The position numbers and the translations under genes were made by a program. The notes below the pieces were generated by a model. The model ran no database searches. It worked only from the letters and a program-made list of their open reading frames with translations, and had not been told where the DNA came from. A stretch of 64,000 nt of DNA, from assembly GCA_963663495.1 (NCBI GenBank), contig OY760427.1, forward strand, positions 2,542,001 to 2,606,000, written 5' to 3'. How positions within the stretch are numbered: position 1 is the stretch's first letter; each line of letters begins with the position of its first letter. This stretch comes from G963663495 sp963663495. Its GTDB lineage: Bacteria > Bacteroidota > Rhodothermia > Rhodothermales > Bin80. Positions 34,334 through 43,613 of this stretch are shown here, piece by piece.

Positions 34334-35491
34334 TTGACCACTGCACAAATTATTGCAGCCGAACAGGCGTGCCTGATCCCCACATACAGCAAGCTACCGC
34401 TAGCGCTTGTAGCGGGCGAGGGGCCATGGGTATGGGATGCAGACGGCAACCGCTATCTGGACTTTTACGGAGGACACTGCGTAGCGCTGCTGGGTCATTG
34501 CCCTCCACTTGTGACATCTATGCTGGAACGGCAAGCCAATAAGCTGCTGTTCTACTCGAATGTGGTATATAGCGATGTCCGGGCTCGCGCCGCAGCGTCC
34601 CTGACACGCCTGGCCCCCTCCGGTCTGGATCGGGTCTTCTTCTGTAACTCCGGTACGGAGGCTGTGGAGACGGCTCTCAAGCTGGCTCGAACAACAACGG
34701 GCAGGCCGCACATTATCACAATGGAGGGCGACTTTCACGGCCGCACACTGGGTAGTTTGGCCACAACGTGGAATCCCGAATACCGCGCCCCGTTTCAGTC
34801 CCTGCTGTCTGAAGTATCGTTTGTGCCCTTTGGTGACCTGAATGCATTAACAGCAAGCATGGATGCACACGTGGCCGCCGTTTTTCTGGAGCCCATTCAA
34901 AGCATCGCGGGCATCCGAGAAGCGCCACCAGAATATTACAGAGAGGCGCGGCGCCTCGCGGATGCGAACGGCTCACTCGTCATATTCGACGAAATTCAAA
35001 CAGGTGTCGGACGCACCGGGAAGTTTTCTGTCGCTGAGCACTACGGTATGGTACCGGACATCATCACGCTTGCAAAGAGCCTGGGCTCCGGCTTGCCTGT
35101 TGGTGCCACCCTCACGACGGAATCCATTGCCAATGGTGTACAGCTTGGCGATCACGGCTCCACCTTCGGTGGCGGCATGATCGCCATGGCCGCCGTGGAA
35201 GCTACGTTGCAGGCAATTGAACAAGGCGACCTGATGGCCCGCGCAGCCCATATCTTTGATGCCATTGCGGCAGGCGTTGCTCCGCACATAACCGGGATTC
35301 TCGGTCGGGGCTGCCTTATCGGCCTCCAGTTCAAACAGCCGGCGTCCACTATTCTCACCGAACTGCGGTCCGAGGGCGTACTGGTGGGCGCATCGGCCGA
35401 TCCCTGTGTGCTCCGGGTAATGCCACCAATCATTGCGAGTGATCAAAACGTAGCCTTTTTCGCGGACGCATTAGCTAAAGTGTGTACCTGA
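34334..35491 (+). CDS. argD: Acetylornithine aminotransferase
   Basis: A 385-residue class III PLP aminotransferase starting with TTG 34334. NSGTEAVETALKLAR near residue 115, FDEIQTGVGRTGKF near 222 (Asp binding the pyridine nitrogen) and TLAKSLGSGLPVG near 248 (PLP-lysine) are intact. The chain is of normal length. It converts N-acetylglutamate semialdehyde to N-acetylornithine. The first codons come 30 bases after the TnpB frame, so the original upstream context has been replaced by the element; expression may now depend on read-through. The stop overlaps the next start by one base (TGATG). Confidence 0.93.
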   Translation: MTTAQIIAAEQACLIPTYSKLPLALVAGEGPWVWDADGNRYLDFYGGHCVALLGHCPPLVTSMLERQANKLLFYSNVVYSDVRARAAASLTRLAPSGLDRVFFCNSGTEAVETALKLARTTTGRPHIITMEGDFHGRTLGSLATTWNPEYRAPFQSLLSEVSFVPFGDLNALTASMDAHVAAVFLEPIQSIAGIREAPPEYYREARRLADANGSLVIFDEIQTGVGRTGKFSVAEHYGMVPDIITLAKSLGSGLPVGATLTTESIANGVQLGDHGSTFGGGMIAMAAVEATLQAIEQGDLMARAAHIFDAIAAGVAPHITGILGRGCLIGLQFKQPASTILTELRSEGVLVGASADPCVLRVMPPIIASDQNVAFFADALAKVCT

Positions 35492-36498
35492 TGGACAAAC
35501 TGCAGCACTTGTTGACATGGGCTGAGCGGAGCAATGCAGATTGGGAGCACCACCTGCATGCTACGCAGTCGCACCGCGATACCCCGGGCATGCGCAAGAA
35601 CCTGTCACGCTGTTTGGGGCTTGTCTTCTTTAACCCTTCGCTCCGCACACGCACATCCATGGAGGTTGCTGCAGCCCACTTGGGTGTGCATGTAACCACA
35701 ATAATACCCGGTAGCGGGGCATGGCAGTTTGAGTGGCGAGACGGTGTAGTAATGGACGGAAAGGAGCCAGAGCATATTCGCGAGGCGATCGGCGTGCTGT
35801 CCCGCTACTATGATGCATTGGGCGTCCGCATTTTTGCTTCTGGTTCGGACCTCACAATGGACCGGAACGAAACGCTGTTTCGAGGCATCCTCGCATCTGC
35901 CGGCGTTCCTGTGATCAACTTGGAATCCGCTTTCTACCACCCGTGCCAAGCGCTCGGGGATGCTGCTATGCTACGCGAGCATTTTGGCGGCGCAACTCGC
36001 GGACAGAAGCTTGTCATCGCCTGGTGTTACCACCCGAAGGCGTTACCTCTGGCGGTACCGCATTCCGCGCTACTCATGGCATCCCGCCTCGGCATGGATG
36101 TAACCATCGCACGTCCAGAGGGCTTTGACCTGGATGCGTCCGTAATGGACCGAGCAGGTGCGTTTGCCGAGGATAACGGCGGCAGTGTGAGCATATCAGC
36201 TGATTTGGCGGCGGCAGTGCGGGGGGCAAGCGTTCTGTACGCCAAGGCATGGGGAGGCATGCGGCGCTATGCGGATGCCGACGGCGAGGCTATAGTGCGA
36301 GAACAGCACCGCCAATGGCGCGTCACCGAAGAACTTATGCAAACCATGAATGATGGCATCTTTGTGCACTGCCTGCCTGCTCGAAGAGGTGTTGTGGTGG
36401 ACGACGATGTTCTGGATGGCCACCAAGCGCGCCACCTACTACAGGCCGAGTATCGCCTGCACGCACAAAAGGCGATTCTTGACACGCTCCTGAGTTAG
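35491..36498 (+). CDS. argF': N-acetyl (or N-succinyl)-ornithine carbamoyltransferase
   Basis: 335 residues from ATG 35491; a GTG at 35482 would add three codons. The carbamoyl-phosphate site reads FFNPSLRTRTSMEVAA instead of the STRT form of ordinary ornithine transcarbamylases. HPCQALGDAAML and FVHCLPARRGVVVDDDV are present. This FNPSLRTRTS-type motif marks the acetyl-/succinyl-ornithine transcarbamylase branch known from Xanthomonas and Bacteroides. Which acyl group is used depends on a single residue I cannot align here, but argB and argE in the operon fit acetyl. It makes acetylcitrulline. Confidence 0.9.
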   Translation: MDKLQHLLTWAERSNADWEHHLHATQSHRDTPGMRKNLSRCLGLVFFNPSLRTRTSMEVAAAHLGVHVTTIIPGSGAWQFEWRDGVVMDGKEPEHIREAIGVLSRYYDALGVRIFASGSDLTMDRNETLFRGILASAGVPVINLESAFYHPCQALGDAAMLREHFGGATRGQKLVIAWCYHPKALPLAVPHSALLMASRLGMDVTIARPEGFDLDASVMDRAGAFAEDNGGSVSISADLAAAVRGASVLYAKAWGGMRRYADADGEAIVREQHRQWRVTEELMQTMNDGIFVHCLPARRGVVVDDDVLDGHQARHLLQAEYRLHAQKAILDTLLS

Positions 36499-36499
36499 C

Positions 36500-37273
36500 A
36501 TGCTGCACACGACTGTCGTAAAGCTGGGCGGCGCAGTAAGCACCGGACCCACGTTCTGGAGACAGGTTCTACAGCTGTCGGCAACGCGCCGTATCGTGAT
36601 CGTGCACGGCGGGGGTGCACAATCCACAAGAATGGCGCACCGGCTGAACCACATCCCGAAAATGGTACACGGTCGCCGCATAACCGGAGATATTGACCTT
36701 GATATTGCACGGTGGGTGATGCGCGGGGCGGTCAATTTGGGGCTTGTCAGCGAGGCTCTAACGCATGGGATAAGGCCTGTAGGCCTGTCTGGCGTTGACG
36801 GCGGCATGGTACGTGTCACGCGCAGGCCCCCATGGACCATTGATGGCGAGAAGATTGACTTCGGGTGGGTCGGCGATATCGACAAAGTCTGTACTGATGC
36901 GCTCACTGCGCTGATGGCCGGGGGATTCCTGCCTGTCATTGCTCCACTGGGCGTTGATACGCTGGGGCAGATCTATAATGTAAATGCAGACACCGTGGCG
37001 GGGATGGTAGCAGAAGCGCTGGATGCACATACATTGCTCCTTGTCACCCCCTCCGGCGGTTTGCGCCGTAAGGCAAATGACCCGACTACTTTGGTTTCAA
37101 CGTTCGCAGCAGTGGATTGGGACGAGGCACAACCGGGGGGATGGATTACAGATGGGATGCGGGTAAAGATGAGCGTAGCCGCGCGCGCTGCGGCCTCTGG
37201 CATAGAAGATGTATTCGTTCTGGGGCCCGATGATCTTGTTAACCGCGCAACCGCTACACGCGTCACACCATGA
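36500..37273 (+). CDS. argB: Acetylglutamate kinase
   Basis: 257 residues, starting one base after the transcarbamylase stop. An amino-acid-kinase fold is shown by VVKLGGAVS at the start, IVHGGGAQSTRMAHRL near residue 35, YNVNADTVAGMVAEAL near 163 and KMSVAARAA near 225. It phosphorylates N-acetylglutamate (or, in the LysZ branch, a LysW-bound substrate, but no lysW-like gene is seen). It overlaps argE by four bases (ATGA). The order argG-C-D-F'-B-E lets all steps from acetylglutamate to argininosuccinate be co-expressed. Confidence 0.92.
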   Translation: MLHTTVVKLGGAVSTGPTFWRQVLQLSATRRIVIVHGGGAQSTRMAHRLNHIPKMVHGRRITGDIDLDIARWVMRGAVNLGLVSEALTHGIRPVGLSGVDGGMVRVTRRPPWTIDGEKIDFGWVGDIDKVCTDALTALMAGGFLPVIAPLGVDTLGQIYNVNADTVAGMVAEALDAHTLLLVTPSGGLRRKANDPTTLVSTFAAVDWDEAQPGGWITDGMRVKMSVAARAAASGIEDVFVLGPDDLVNRATATRVTP

Positions 37274-38373
37274 GTGGCCGCATCCTATCCGTTGTAGACT
37301 TTCTCAGGGAGCTCGTGCGGTTTCCGTCGTTGAGCCTTGAGGAGGAGTCCGTGGCGACGTATGTCGCATCCTATGTGGAGGATGCAGGGCTCACGGTACA
37401 TCGCTATCAAAACAATATTTGGTTTGGTCTCGGGACCGGTCGGAGGCGCCTGCTCCTGGCCTCTCACCTTGATGTTGTGCCCCCCTCCGCGGGCCATCCC
37501 TATGATCCTTTTGATCCTGTCATAGATAAGGATTGCATCTTCGGGCGCGGGTCAGTGGATGCTAAAGGGTGCGGAGCCGCCATGACGACGGCACTGCTGC
37601 AACTGTATAAGGAAGGATATTATCCGGCGGAAGGTACCGTGATGGTTGCGCTGACAGCCTGTGAGGAGAGTCATCCCGAACTCAACGGGCTCCGCCAAAT
37701 TCGGCCGCGGCTACCGCGCCTGAGTGCAGCGCTGGTAGGTGAGCCTACAAACATCACTCCCGTTGTCGCGCAAAAGGGGTTACTGGTCTTGAAGGCAATT
37801 GCCAGAGGGCGCAGTGCGCATGCTGCACGTGCTGCCCTCGGGGACAATGCCATTCTCAAAGCTGCGAGGGATATACAGCTGTTGACCGAATATTCCTTTG
37901 AGGGTGAGGATCCCGTACTTGGCCTACCGACCTTGGAAGTTACGACTATACATGGAGGCACTGCCAATAACGTGGTCCCCGATACCTGCACGTTTGAGAT
38001 TGATATCCGCTCTACTCCCGCGTATACACACAGAGGGATTGTCAAGAATCTGCGGGCTCAGCTGGAGTCCGAGGTGGCGGTCCATAGTCAGCGGATTATC
38101 CCGGTCAGCACCGCAATTAACGAGGACATTGTACAGGCGTGCCTCACCGCAATTCGCGGATCGGAACCCCTCGGATCCCCGACAGCGAGCGATTGGATCT
38201 ACCTGTCTGACGTTCCTGCAGTCAAGATTGGCCCGGGCAGCAGTGCGCTATCCCACACGGCGATGGAGCACATGCCGATATCAGAGCTGGAGGAATCGGT
38301 TACTGCGTACAAGGACATAATCAAGGCGTATTTTGCCCGGCATGCGGGGCGCATGCCGGCAGCGTCAGACTGA
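37270..38373 (+). CDS. argE: M20-family deacetylase ArgE (acetylcitrulline/acetylornithine)
   Basis: A 367-residue zinc-dependent M20 amidohydrolase. Metal-ligand and catalytic motifs are LLASHLDVVPP near residue 61, GRGSVDAKGCGAAM near 95 (bridging Asp), TACEESHPELNG near 133 (catalytic Glu pair), VGEPTN near 157 and SSALSHTAMEHM near the C-terminus (His ligand). In the N-acetylornithine transcarbamylase route it would deacetylate N-acetylcitrulline to citrulline, which ArgG then uses. The last codons (ARHAGRMPAASD) overlap a strong 10-bp hairpin. It is the last gene of the operon and converges with cimA. Confidence 0.9.
   Translation: MSGRILSVVDFLRELVRFPSLSLEEESVATYVASYVEDAGLTVHRYQNNIWFGLGTGRRRLLLASHLDVVPPSAGHPYDPFDPVIDKDCIFGRGSVDAKGCGAAMTTALLQLYKEGYYPAEGTVMVALTACEESHPELNGLRQIRPRLPRLSAALVGEPTNITPVVAQKGLLVLKAIARGRSAHAARAALGDNAILKAARDIQLLTEYSFEGEDPVLGLPTLEVTTIHGGTANNVVPDTCTFEIDIRSTPAYTHRGIVKNLRAQLESEVAVHSQRIIPVSTAINEDIVQACLTAIRGSEPLGSPTASDWIYLSDVPAVKIGPGSSALSHTAMEHMPISELEESVTAYKDIIKAYFARHAGRMPAASD
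38337..38359. terminator. 10-bp inverted repeat at the argE 3' end
   Basis: CCGGCATGCG-GGG-CGCATGCCGG is a perfect stem within the last argE codons, between the convergent arg and ilv/leu operons. No T-run follows on either strand, so termination would have to be of an unusual type. Confidence 0.4.
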
Positions 38374-38496
38374 CTGGCGGCTGCCCCGCGTACTGAATCT
38401 CTGCTTCATCGGCAGGTGTGGATGCGCTTCCACCGGGAACAGCACGCCTACCGCACATGGGAGGCGGCACTGCGATCGCGCGTTATTCCACTAGCT

Positions 38497-40101
38497 TCAC
38501 CCCGCGGCGGCAATGGCAGAAGCGTTGGTCTCACGGCGGCGCACAAGGAAATAGCGGATACCATCCGATAGTGCCTGCCAGCTGGCCTCCAATATGTTGG
38601 GCGAAACCCCAACGGTATTCCAAGTGCTCTCGCCTCTGGTATCGCTGTGTTCAATCAACACCCTTACCACGGCCTCGGTGGCATCCTGCGGGCTGAGCAC
38701 CCGCACCTTGTAATCCACGAGGCGAATATGCTCCATTTCCGGGTAAGACCGGCACAATGCCTTGTGCAGCGCCTTGGACAGCGCGTCAACGGGACCGACG
38801 CCCTCGGCCACCGCCAGTTCGCGGTGGCCGTCCACCTTGATAGCAACCGTGGCTTGGGACCAGTCAAGACTATCCTGGACCCGTTCGCTATGCACATGTA
38901 CGCGATCCAGTGTGAACATCTCGGTTTGCTCCCCCTGAACGCTCCGCAATAGCAATTCGAACGATGCCTCAGCCCCCTGAAACTCGTATCCGCAGCTTTC
39001 CAGCTCCTTGATTCGCTTGACAGCCCGCCGTGCCTCGTCGCGATTACCCAGCTCAAGCCCCATCTCGCGGGCCTTGTAGCGCACATTCGATCGGCCGGAG
39101 AGGTCGGATACCAATACACGGCGTTTATTACCGACAAGAGAGGGCTCCAGGTGTTCGTATGCCCGAGGTTCTTTCATCACCGCAGAGACATGTATCCCCC
39201 CTTTGTGCGCAAACGCGCTACGTCCAACAAACGGAGCCCGATCAAGGGGCACAAGGTTTGCTACCTCGTTTACGAATAGAGAGAGGTCAGCCAGCTTGGC
39301 CAAGGCAGTTTGCGTGACGCAGTCAAAACCCATCTTGAGCTGCAGGCACGCTATCGCCGCACAAAGGTCTACATTGCCCGTTCGCTCGCCAATGCCGTTG
39401 ATGGTGCCCTGCACATGGCGCGCCCCCGCTTCCACCGCTGCCAGCGTATTTGCGACGCCGCAGCCGCTGTCGTTATGGGCATGTATTCCGATCACGCCAT
39501 CAAACGCTGCACACACATCGGAAACCATCGCCAATATGTCGCTTGGTAATGTACCACCGTTTGTATCACACAGAGCCAGCACATCCGCACCTGCCTCGGC
39601 AGCCGCCTGCAGGGTGGCGTGCGCATATTCCTTATCCGCCTTGCACCCGTCAAAAAAATGCTCCGCGTCATAAATCACGCGTCGTCCCTTGCTTCGCAGG
39701 TAAGCAATGCTGGAGAAAATCATGTCAAGGTTCTGGTCGCGCGTCACACCAAGCGCGCGTTCCACATGCAATGTCCAACTCTTCCCGAACAACGAAACCG
39801 TGCCGGTCCCCGCTGCCAGCATAGCCTTAATATTGGGGTCATCCTCTACAGTCCGGTCAGAGCGCCGCGTAGATCCAAACGCGCAGATGTCGGCGTGCGA
39901 CCATCGCCGCGTACGCGCACTCTCGAAAAATGCATGATCCTTGGGGTTGGAACCCGGCCACCCTCCCTCAATAACGTCAATACCAAAAGCGTCAAGCCGC
40001 TGGGCTATGCGGACTTTGTCACGGACAGACATGGTGACGTGTTCACCTTGGGTACCATCACGGAGCGTTGTGTCAAAGAGTTCTATCGCAGGGCTAGGCA
40101 T
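38497..40101 (-). CDS. cimA: (R)-citramalate synthase
   Basis: A 534-residue enzyme condensing pyruvate and acetyl-CoA to citramalate, giving threonine-independent 2-oxobutyrate for isoleucine. The catalytic barrel starts with ELFDTTLRDGTQGEHVTMS; VIEGGWPGSNPKDHAFF is the CimA-type substrate loop, different from isopropylmalate synthase. GIHAHNDSGCGVANTLAAVEAGA and TINGIGERTGNVDL follow. The C-terminal regulatory domain (LLRSVQGEQTEMFTLDRV, then VDYKVRVL) is present and is usually the isoleucine sensor. As the last gene of the ilv/leu operon it uses LeuCD and LeuB for the next steps, so the whole Ile/Val/Leu set is one transcription unit. Confidence 0.95.
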   Translation of the reverse strand: MPSPAIELFDTTLRDGTQGEHVTMSVRDKVRIAQRLDAFGIDVIEGGWPGSNPKDHAFFESARTRRWSHADICAFGSTRRSDRTVEDDPNIKAMLAAGTGTVSLFGKSWTLHVERALGVTRDQNLDMIFSSIAYLRSKGRRVIYDAEHFFDGCKADKEYAHATLQAAAEAGADVLALCDTNGGTLPSDILAMVSDVCAAFDGVIGIHAHNDSGCGVANTLAAVEAGARHVQGTINGIGERTGNVDLCAAIACLQLKMGFDCVTQTALAKLADLSLFVNEVANLVPLDRAPFVGRSAFAHKGGIHVSAVMKEPRAYEHLEPSLVGNKRRVLVSDLSGRSNVRYKAREMGLELGNRDEARRAVKRIKELESCGYEFQGAEASFELLLRSVQGEQTEMFTLDRVHVHSERVQDSLDWSQATVAIKVDGHRELAVAEGVGPVDALSKALHKALCRSYPEMEHIRLVDYKVRVLSPQDATEAVVRVLIEHSDTRGESTWNTVGVSPNILEASWQALSDGIRYFLVRRRETNASAIAAAG

Positions 40102-40113
40102 AATGCGTGGAAT

Positions 40114-40677
40114 TTAGGTGGCAATAAGCCCGGACTGCCGGGCGTATTCAAACACGTTGCCAGCCCGCAAGATATCCGCCACATCTCCCAGAGGCCGGAG
40201 CAGGTGTTCTTCTCCAGTTGTCTTGTTTACTAGTAATCCCAACTTAGTGTCTATTGAAACAATATCTCCAGTGCGAACGCGATCGTTAACGCGCTCCTGG
40301 GACTCAAACGGAACCAGGAACCCACCATCCACCGCGTTCCTATAAAAAATGCGTGCGTAGCTCGTTGCCACTACAGCCTTGCCGCCGGCTTCCGCCAACG
40401 CAAACGGAGCATGTTCTCGACTGGAGCCGCACCCAAAATTGCTGCCTGCGATGACGATGGTATACTCTGATTGATAGGCGTCCGAGCGCGTGAACGGCAG
40501 GCTACCAAATGGTAGTCCCTGACCAGTGTCAGGAATCCCGCTCATCGCAAAACGGCCATACATACGGCGCTCCTCTGGCCTGCGCAAACTGTACACCAGA
40601 TGTTCCGCAGGGATGATCTGGTCTGTATCTATGGCATCGCCTACTACATAGGCTTTCCCTTCCATCATTGCTTCCAT
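40114..40677 (-). CDS. leuD: 3-isopropylmalate dehydratase small subunit
   Basis: 187 residues. The swivel-domain signature GSNFGCGSSREHAPFALAEAGG lies near residue 80, after DAIDTDQIIPAEHL. Three in-frame Met codons (40677, 40668, 40665) make the exact start uncertain; the first is used here. Size and sequence fit the short HACN-type subunit that also serves citramalate in organisms with CimA. It forms a heterodimer with LeuC, whose stop is four bases upstream. Confidence 0.93.
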   Translation of the reverse strand: MEAMMEGKAYVVGDAIDTDQIIPAEHLVYSLRRPEERRMYGRFAMSGIPDTGQGLPFGSLPFTRSDAYQSEYTIVIAGSNFGCGSSREHAPFALAEAGGKAVVATSYARIFYRNAVDGGFLVPFESQERVNDRVRTGDIVSIDTKLGLLVNKTTGEEHLLRPLGDVADILRAGNVFEYARQSGLIAT

Positions 40678-40680
40678 TGC

Positions 40681-41973
40681 CTATACCAGAACTGTTCGTG
40701 GATCAGTAATTACACCGGACAGCGACGATGCAGCCACCGTAAGAGGTGAAGCCAGGTAGACGGAGGCCTGCTTGGAGCCCATCCTGCCCGGAAAATTTCT
40801 ATTGGTCGTCGAAATGACGACCTCCGTACCCATGTTGCGCCCGAACGTATCTGGAGGGCCGCCCAGGCACGCTGCGCAGCTGGCGTTGCCCAGCTTGCAT
40901 CCCGCCTGCTCAAAGATGTCATACAAAGACATGCCATCCACATGCGTGGAATGCAGCGCGCGCCCGATCTCTGTAGTAGCAGGAACGATGAAGGTATCAA
41001 TAGCCACCTCATTGCCTTTGATTATGCCGGCGGCGGCCTCAAAATCCTCCAGCTTGCCCCCGGTACAACTGCCCACATAGGCCCTATCAAGGCGGGTTCC
41101 AGCGACTTCGGTCACCATCGCTCTGTTGTCCGGGCGGTGCGGTTTGGCGACCACAGGCTCAAGCTTGGAAACATCGTACACATACTCGGAATGGAATCGT
41201 GCCGATTGCCCGCTCCTTACAATTTCGAAGGACGCATCCGTCCGTTCCCGAACGTATGCCATCGTAACATCATCGGGCGCAATAACACCGTTCTTGCCGC
41301 CAGCCTCTATAGCCATGTTGGTCAGCGTCATACGCTCCTGCATGTTAAGACTGTACACCGCCTCACCATCGAATTCCATCGCCCGGTACGTCGCGCCATC
41401 ACAGCCAATCTCCCCTATGACGGCAAGAATCAGATCTTTAGCCATAAGGTATGGCGGCAACGCACCATCAAAGACAAAACGCATCGTCTCAGGAACCTTT
41501 AACCAAATCTTACCGGTACCCATAATCAGCGCCGCGTCGGTATTGCCCACGCCGGTAGAGAACAGCCCAAAGGCGCCTGATGTACAGGTATGGCTGTCGG
41601 TTCCGATGAGAAGCGATCCTGGGCGGTTAAAGCCTTCTTCCGCAAGAGCTATATGACAAACACCCTTGTACCGTGGAGTGCCCACATCATAAAAATGTGG
41701 CAGGCTCTGGTCCGCTGCAAACTCCCGTAACAGCCGGACATTGCGGTTCGCGTGGTGGTTTGCGGTAAAAATGTAGTGGTCCGGTAACACGACGAGCTTC
41801 TCGGGATCCCATACGCGCGCATCCTGGCCAAACTCCCGTCGAAAAATGTCAATCGTGGGTGGACCGCAGACATCGTGCGTCATGAGGATATCAACATCCA
41901 CCCAGATGCTGTCACCTGGTGCCACCCGTTTTCGGCCTGCGTGTTTCGCGAGAATTTTTTCCGTGATTGTCAT
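40681..41973 (-). CDS. leuC: 3-isopropylmalate dehydratase large subunit
   Basis: The start is ATG 41973 (MTITEKILAKHAG): a GGAGG ribosome site lies inside the end of leuA, about ten bases before it, and the ATG comes one base after the leuA TAG. Longer readings would run through leuA. The 430-residue aconitase-fold protein has IGTDSHTCTSGAFGLF, YVGSCTGGKLEDFEAAA (first cluster Cys) and CAACLGGPPD plus TTNRNFPGRMGS near the end, together holding the [4Fe-4S] cluster. It isomerises 2- to 3-isopropylmalate and, with CimA present, probably citramalate to 3-methylmalate. Confidence 0.95.
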   Translation of the reverse strand: MTITEKILAKHAGRKRVAPGDSIWVDVDILMTHDVCGPPTIDIFRREFGQDARVWDPEKLVVLPDHYIFTANHHANRNVRLLREFAADQSLPHFYDVGTPRYKGVCHIALAEEGFNRPGSLLIGTDSHTCTSGAFGLFSTGVGNTDAALIMGTGKIWLKVPETMRFVFDGALPPYLMAKDLILAVIGEIGCDGATYRAMEFDGEAVYSLNMQERMTLTNMAIEAGGKNGVIAPDDVTMAYVRERTDASFEIVRSGQSARFHSEYVYDVSKLEPVVAKPHRPDNRAMVTEVAGTRLDRAYVGSCTGGKLEDFEAAAGIIKGNEVAIDTFIVPATTEIGRALHSTHVDGMSLYDIFEQAGCKLGNASCAACLGGPPDTFGRNMGTEVVISTTNRNFPGRMGSKQASVYLASPLTVAASSLSGVITDPRTVLV

Positions 41974-41974
41974 G

Positions 41975-43588
41975 CTATTCCATACCTCCTTCGAACGACT
42001 GTATGATACCGCCGCCGACAAATTCTACGCTCTTGCGATCCGACCGGAATGATTCCAGTTGGTTCAATGCTTCAATGTAAGCATCTGCTGACGCCTTGAG
42101 AACATCGGTGCTGCGCGCTACACCGCGAAAAAAGGCTCCACCATCCTCCACGAGCACCGTAACCTCTCCCATGGCGTCCTTGCCCTCGGTCACAGATCGA
42201 ATGGCGTAGCTGTTGAGGTCATGGTGACTACCGGTTGCCTGGTCAATTGCCTTATATATGGCATTTACCGGACCATCGCCGGCGGCAACTTCCTTGCAGG
42301 TCGTACCGAGGCCATAATGAAACACCAGAACCTCCGCCCTTGGCCTGCGAGCGGTACCGCACGAGACATGCATCTGATCCAAGCGGTAGTAGGTCCGTTC
42401 CGGCTTGCCTTCGGCCTCGCGAACCAAGTGTACGAGGTCTTCGTCAGATATCTCCTTCTTGCGGTCCGCGAGCTCCACAAACGAGCTGTAAATCTCTTCG
42501 CGGCCATCGTCACTGACATTAATGCCCATCTTGGTCAACCGGCTGAAGAGCCCGCGCCGGCCGCTGTGCCTGCCTAGACGGATTCTTTCAGCCCGCTGCC
42601 CGACATCCTCAGCACGCATGATCTCATATGTCTCACGGCTTTGCAGCACACCGTGCTGATGAATGCCGGCCTCATGGCTAAAGGCATTACCTCCCACCAC
42701 CGCCTTGTTCGGCGGGACAGAAAATCCAGTTGCTACGGATACCATCCTGCTTGTTTCCGTCAGGAGGGGTGTCTCTACGTTAGTATGCGCATCAAACCGA
42801 GCACCGCGCACCGCAAGTGCCATCACGACCTCCTCCAACGATGCGTTACCTGCACGCTCTCCGATGCCATTTACCGTGCATTCCACTTGCCGGGCACCGC
42901 CCACAATTCCTGCAAGCGAGTTTGCAACCGCAAGGCCCAAGTCGTCGTGGCAGTGCGTAGAGAGCACCACATCGCTCCCGATACCACAGCGCTTCGTCAC
43001 AGTCTTGAAGATTTCGGCGTATTCCTTCGGGAGGCAGTACCCGGTTGTATCCGGGATATTTATCGTAGTGGCTCCGGCCTCCACCGCCACCGCTACCGCC
43101 TCACACAGAAAACCGATATCCGTTCTGCCGGCATCCTCGGCGCTAAACTCCACATCGTCCGTGACAGCCCTCGCCATACGTACCGACTCGTCAGCCATGC
43201 GAAGGATCGTCTGCCGCTTTTCTACCAAGCTCTGGCCGAACCTGCTGTCAGCAAACTTGGCCATGAGGTGAATATCACTCGTAGCGACAAAAGTATGGAT
43301 CCTCTTTTTGGAACCCGTACACAATGCCTCTGCGGCGGCCTGAATGTCGCCGGGTACCGTACGAGCAAGCGCACAGATTACGGGGCCTTCCACATCAGAC
43401 GCAATACGCTGCACCGCTTCGAACTGTGTCGGCGACGAAACCGGGAAGCCGGCCTCAATGATGTCCACGCGTAAAGCTGCCAATTGCTTCGCGATTCGCA
43501 GCTTCTCTCCAAGCGTCATTGCCGCACCCGGGGCCTGTTCCCCGTCGCGCAGCGTCGTATCAAATATCAGGACTTGCCTGCCTGCCAT
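41975..43588 (-). CDS. leuA: 2-isopropylmalate synthase
   Basis: 537 residues. The HMGL-like barrel begins with IFDTTLRDGEQAPGAAM and includes VDIIEAGFPVSSP, STHCHDDLGLAVANSLAG and NGIGERAGNASLEEVVMAL, all typical of LeuA. SHEAGIHQHGVLQ follows. The C-terminal allosteric domain (YYRLDQMHVSCG, HDLNSYAIRSVTEGKDAMGEV) gives leucine feedback in the family. It catalyses the first step of leucine synthesis from 2-ketoisovalerate. The preceding gene on this strand is a frameshifted PH-domain gene, unexpected inside a biosynthetic operon. Confidence 0.96.
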   Translation of the reverse strand: MAGRQVLIFDTTLRDGEQAPGAAMTLGEKLRIAKQLAALRVDIIEAGFPVSSPTQFEAVQRIASDVEGPVICALARTVPGDIQAAAEALCTGSKKRIHTFVATSDIHLMAKFADSRFGQSLVEKRQTILRMADESVRMARAVTDDVEFSAEDAGRTDIGFLCEAVAVAVEAGATTINIPDTTGYCLPKEYAEIFKTVTKRCGIGSDVVLSTHCHDDLGLAVANSLAGIVGGARQVECTVNGIGERAGNASLEEVVMALAVRGARFDAHTNVETPLLTETSRMVSVATGFSVPPNKAVVGGNAFSHEAGIHQHGVLQSRETYEIMRAEDVGQRAERIRLGRHSGRRGLFSRLTKMGINVSDDGREEIYSSFVELADRKKEISDEDLVHLVREAEGKPERTYYRLDQMHVSCGTARRPRAEVLVFHYGLGTTCKEVAAGDGPVNAIYKAIDQATGSHHDLNSYAIRSVTEGKDAMGEVTVLVEDGGAFFRGVARSTDVLKASADAYIEALNQLESFRSDRKSVEFVGGGIIQSFEGGME

Positions 43589-43613
43589 GCCGGCTTCCAG
43601 TTTGGTTTAGGAA

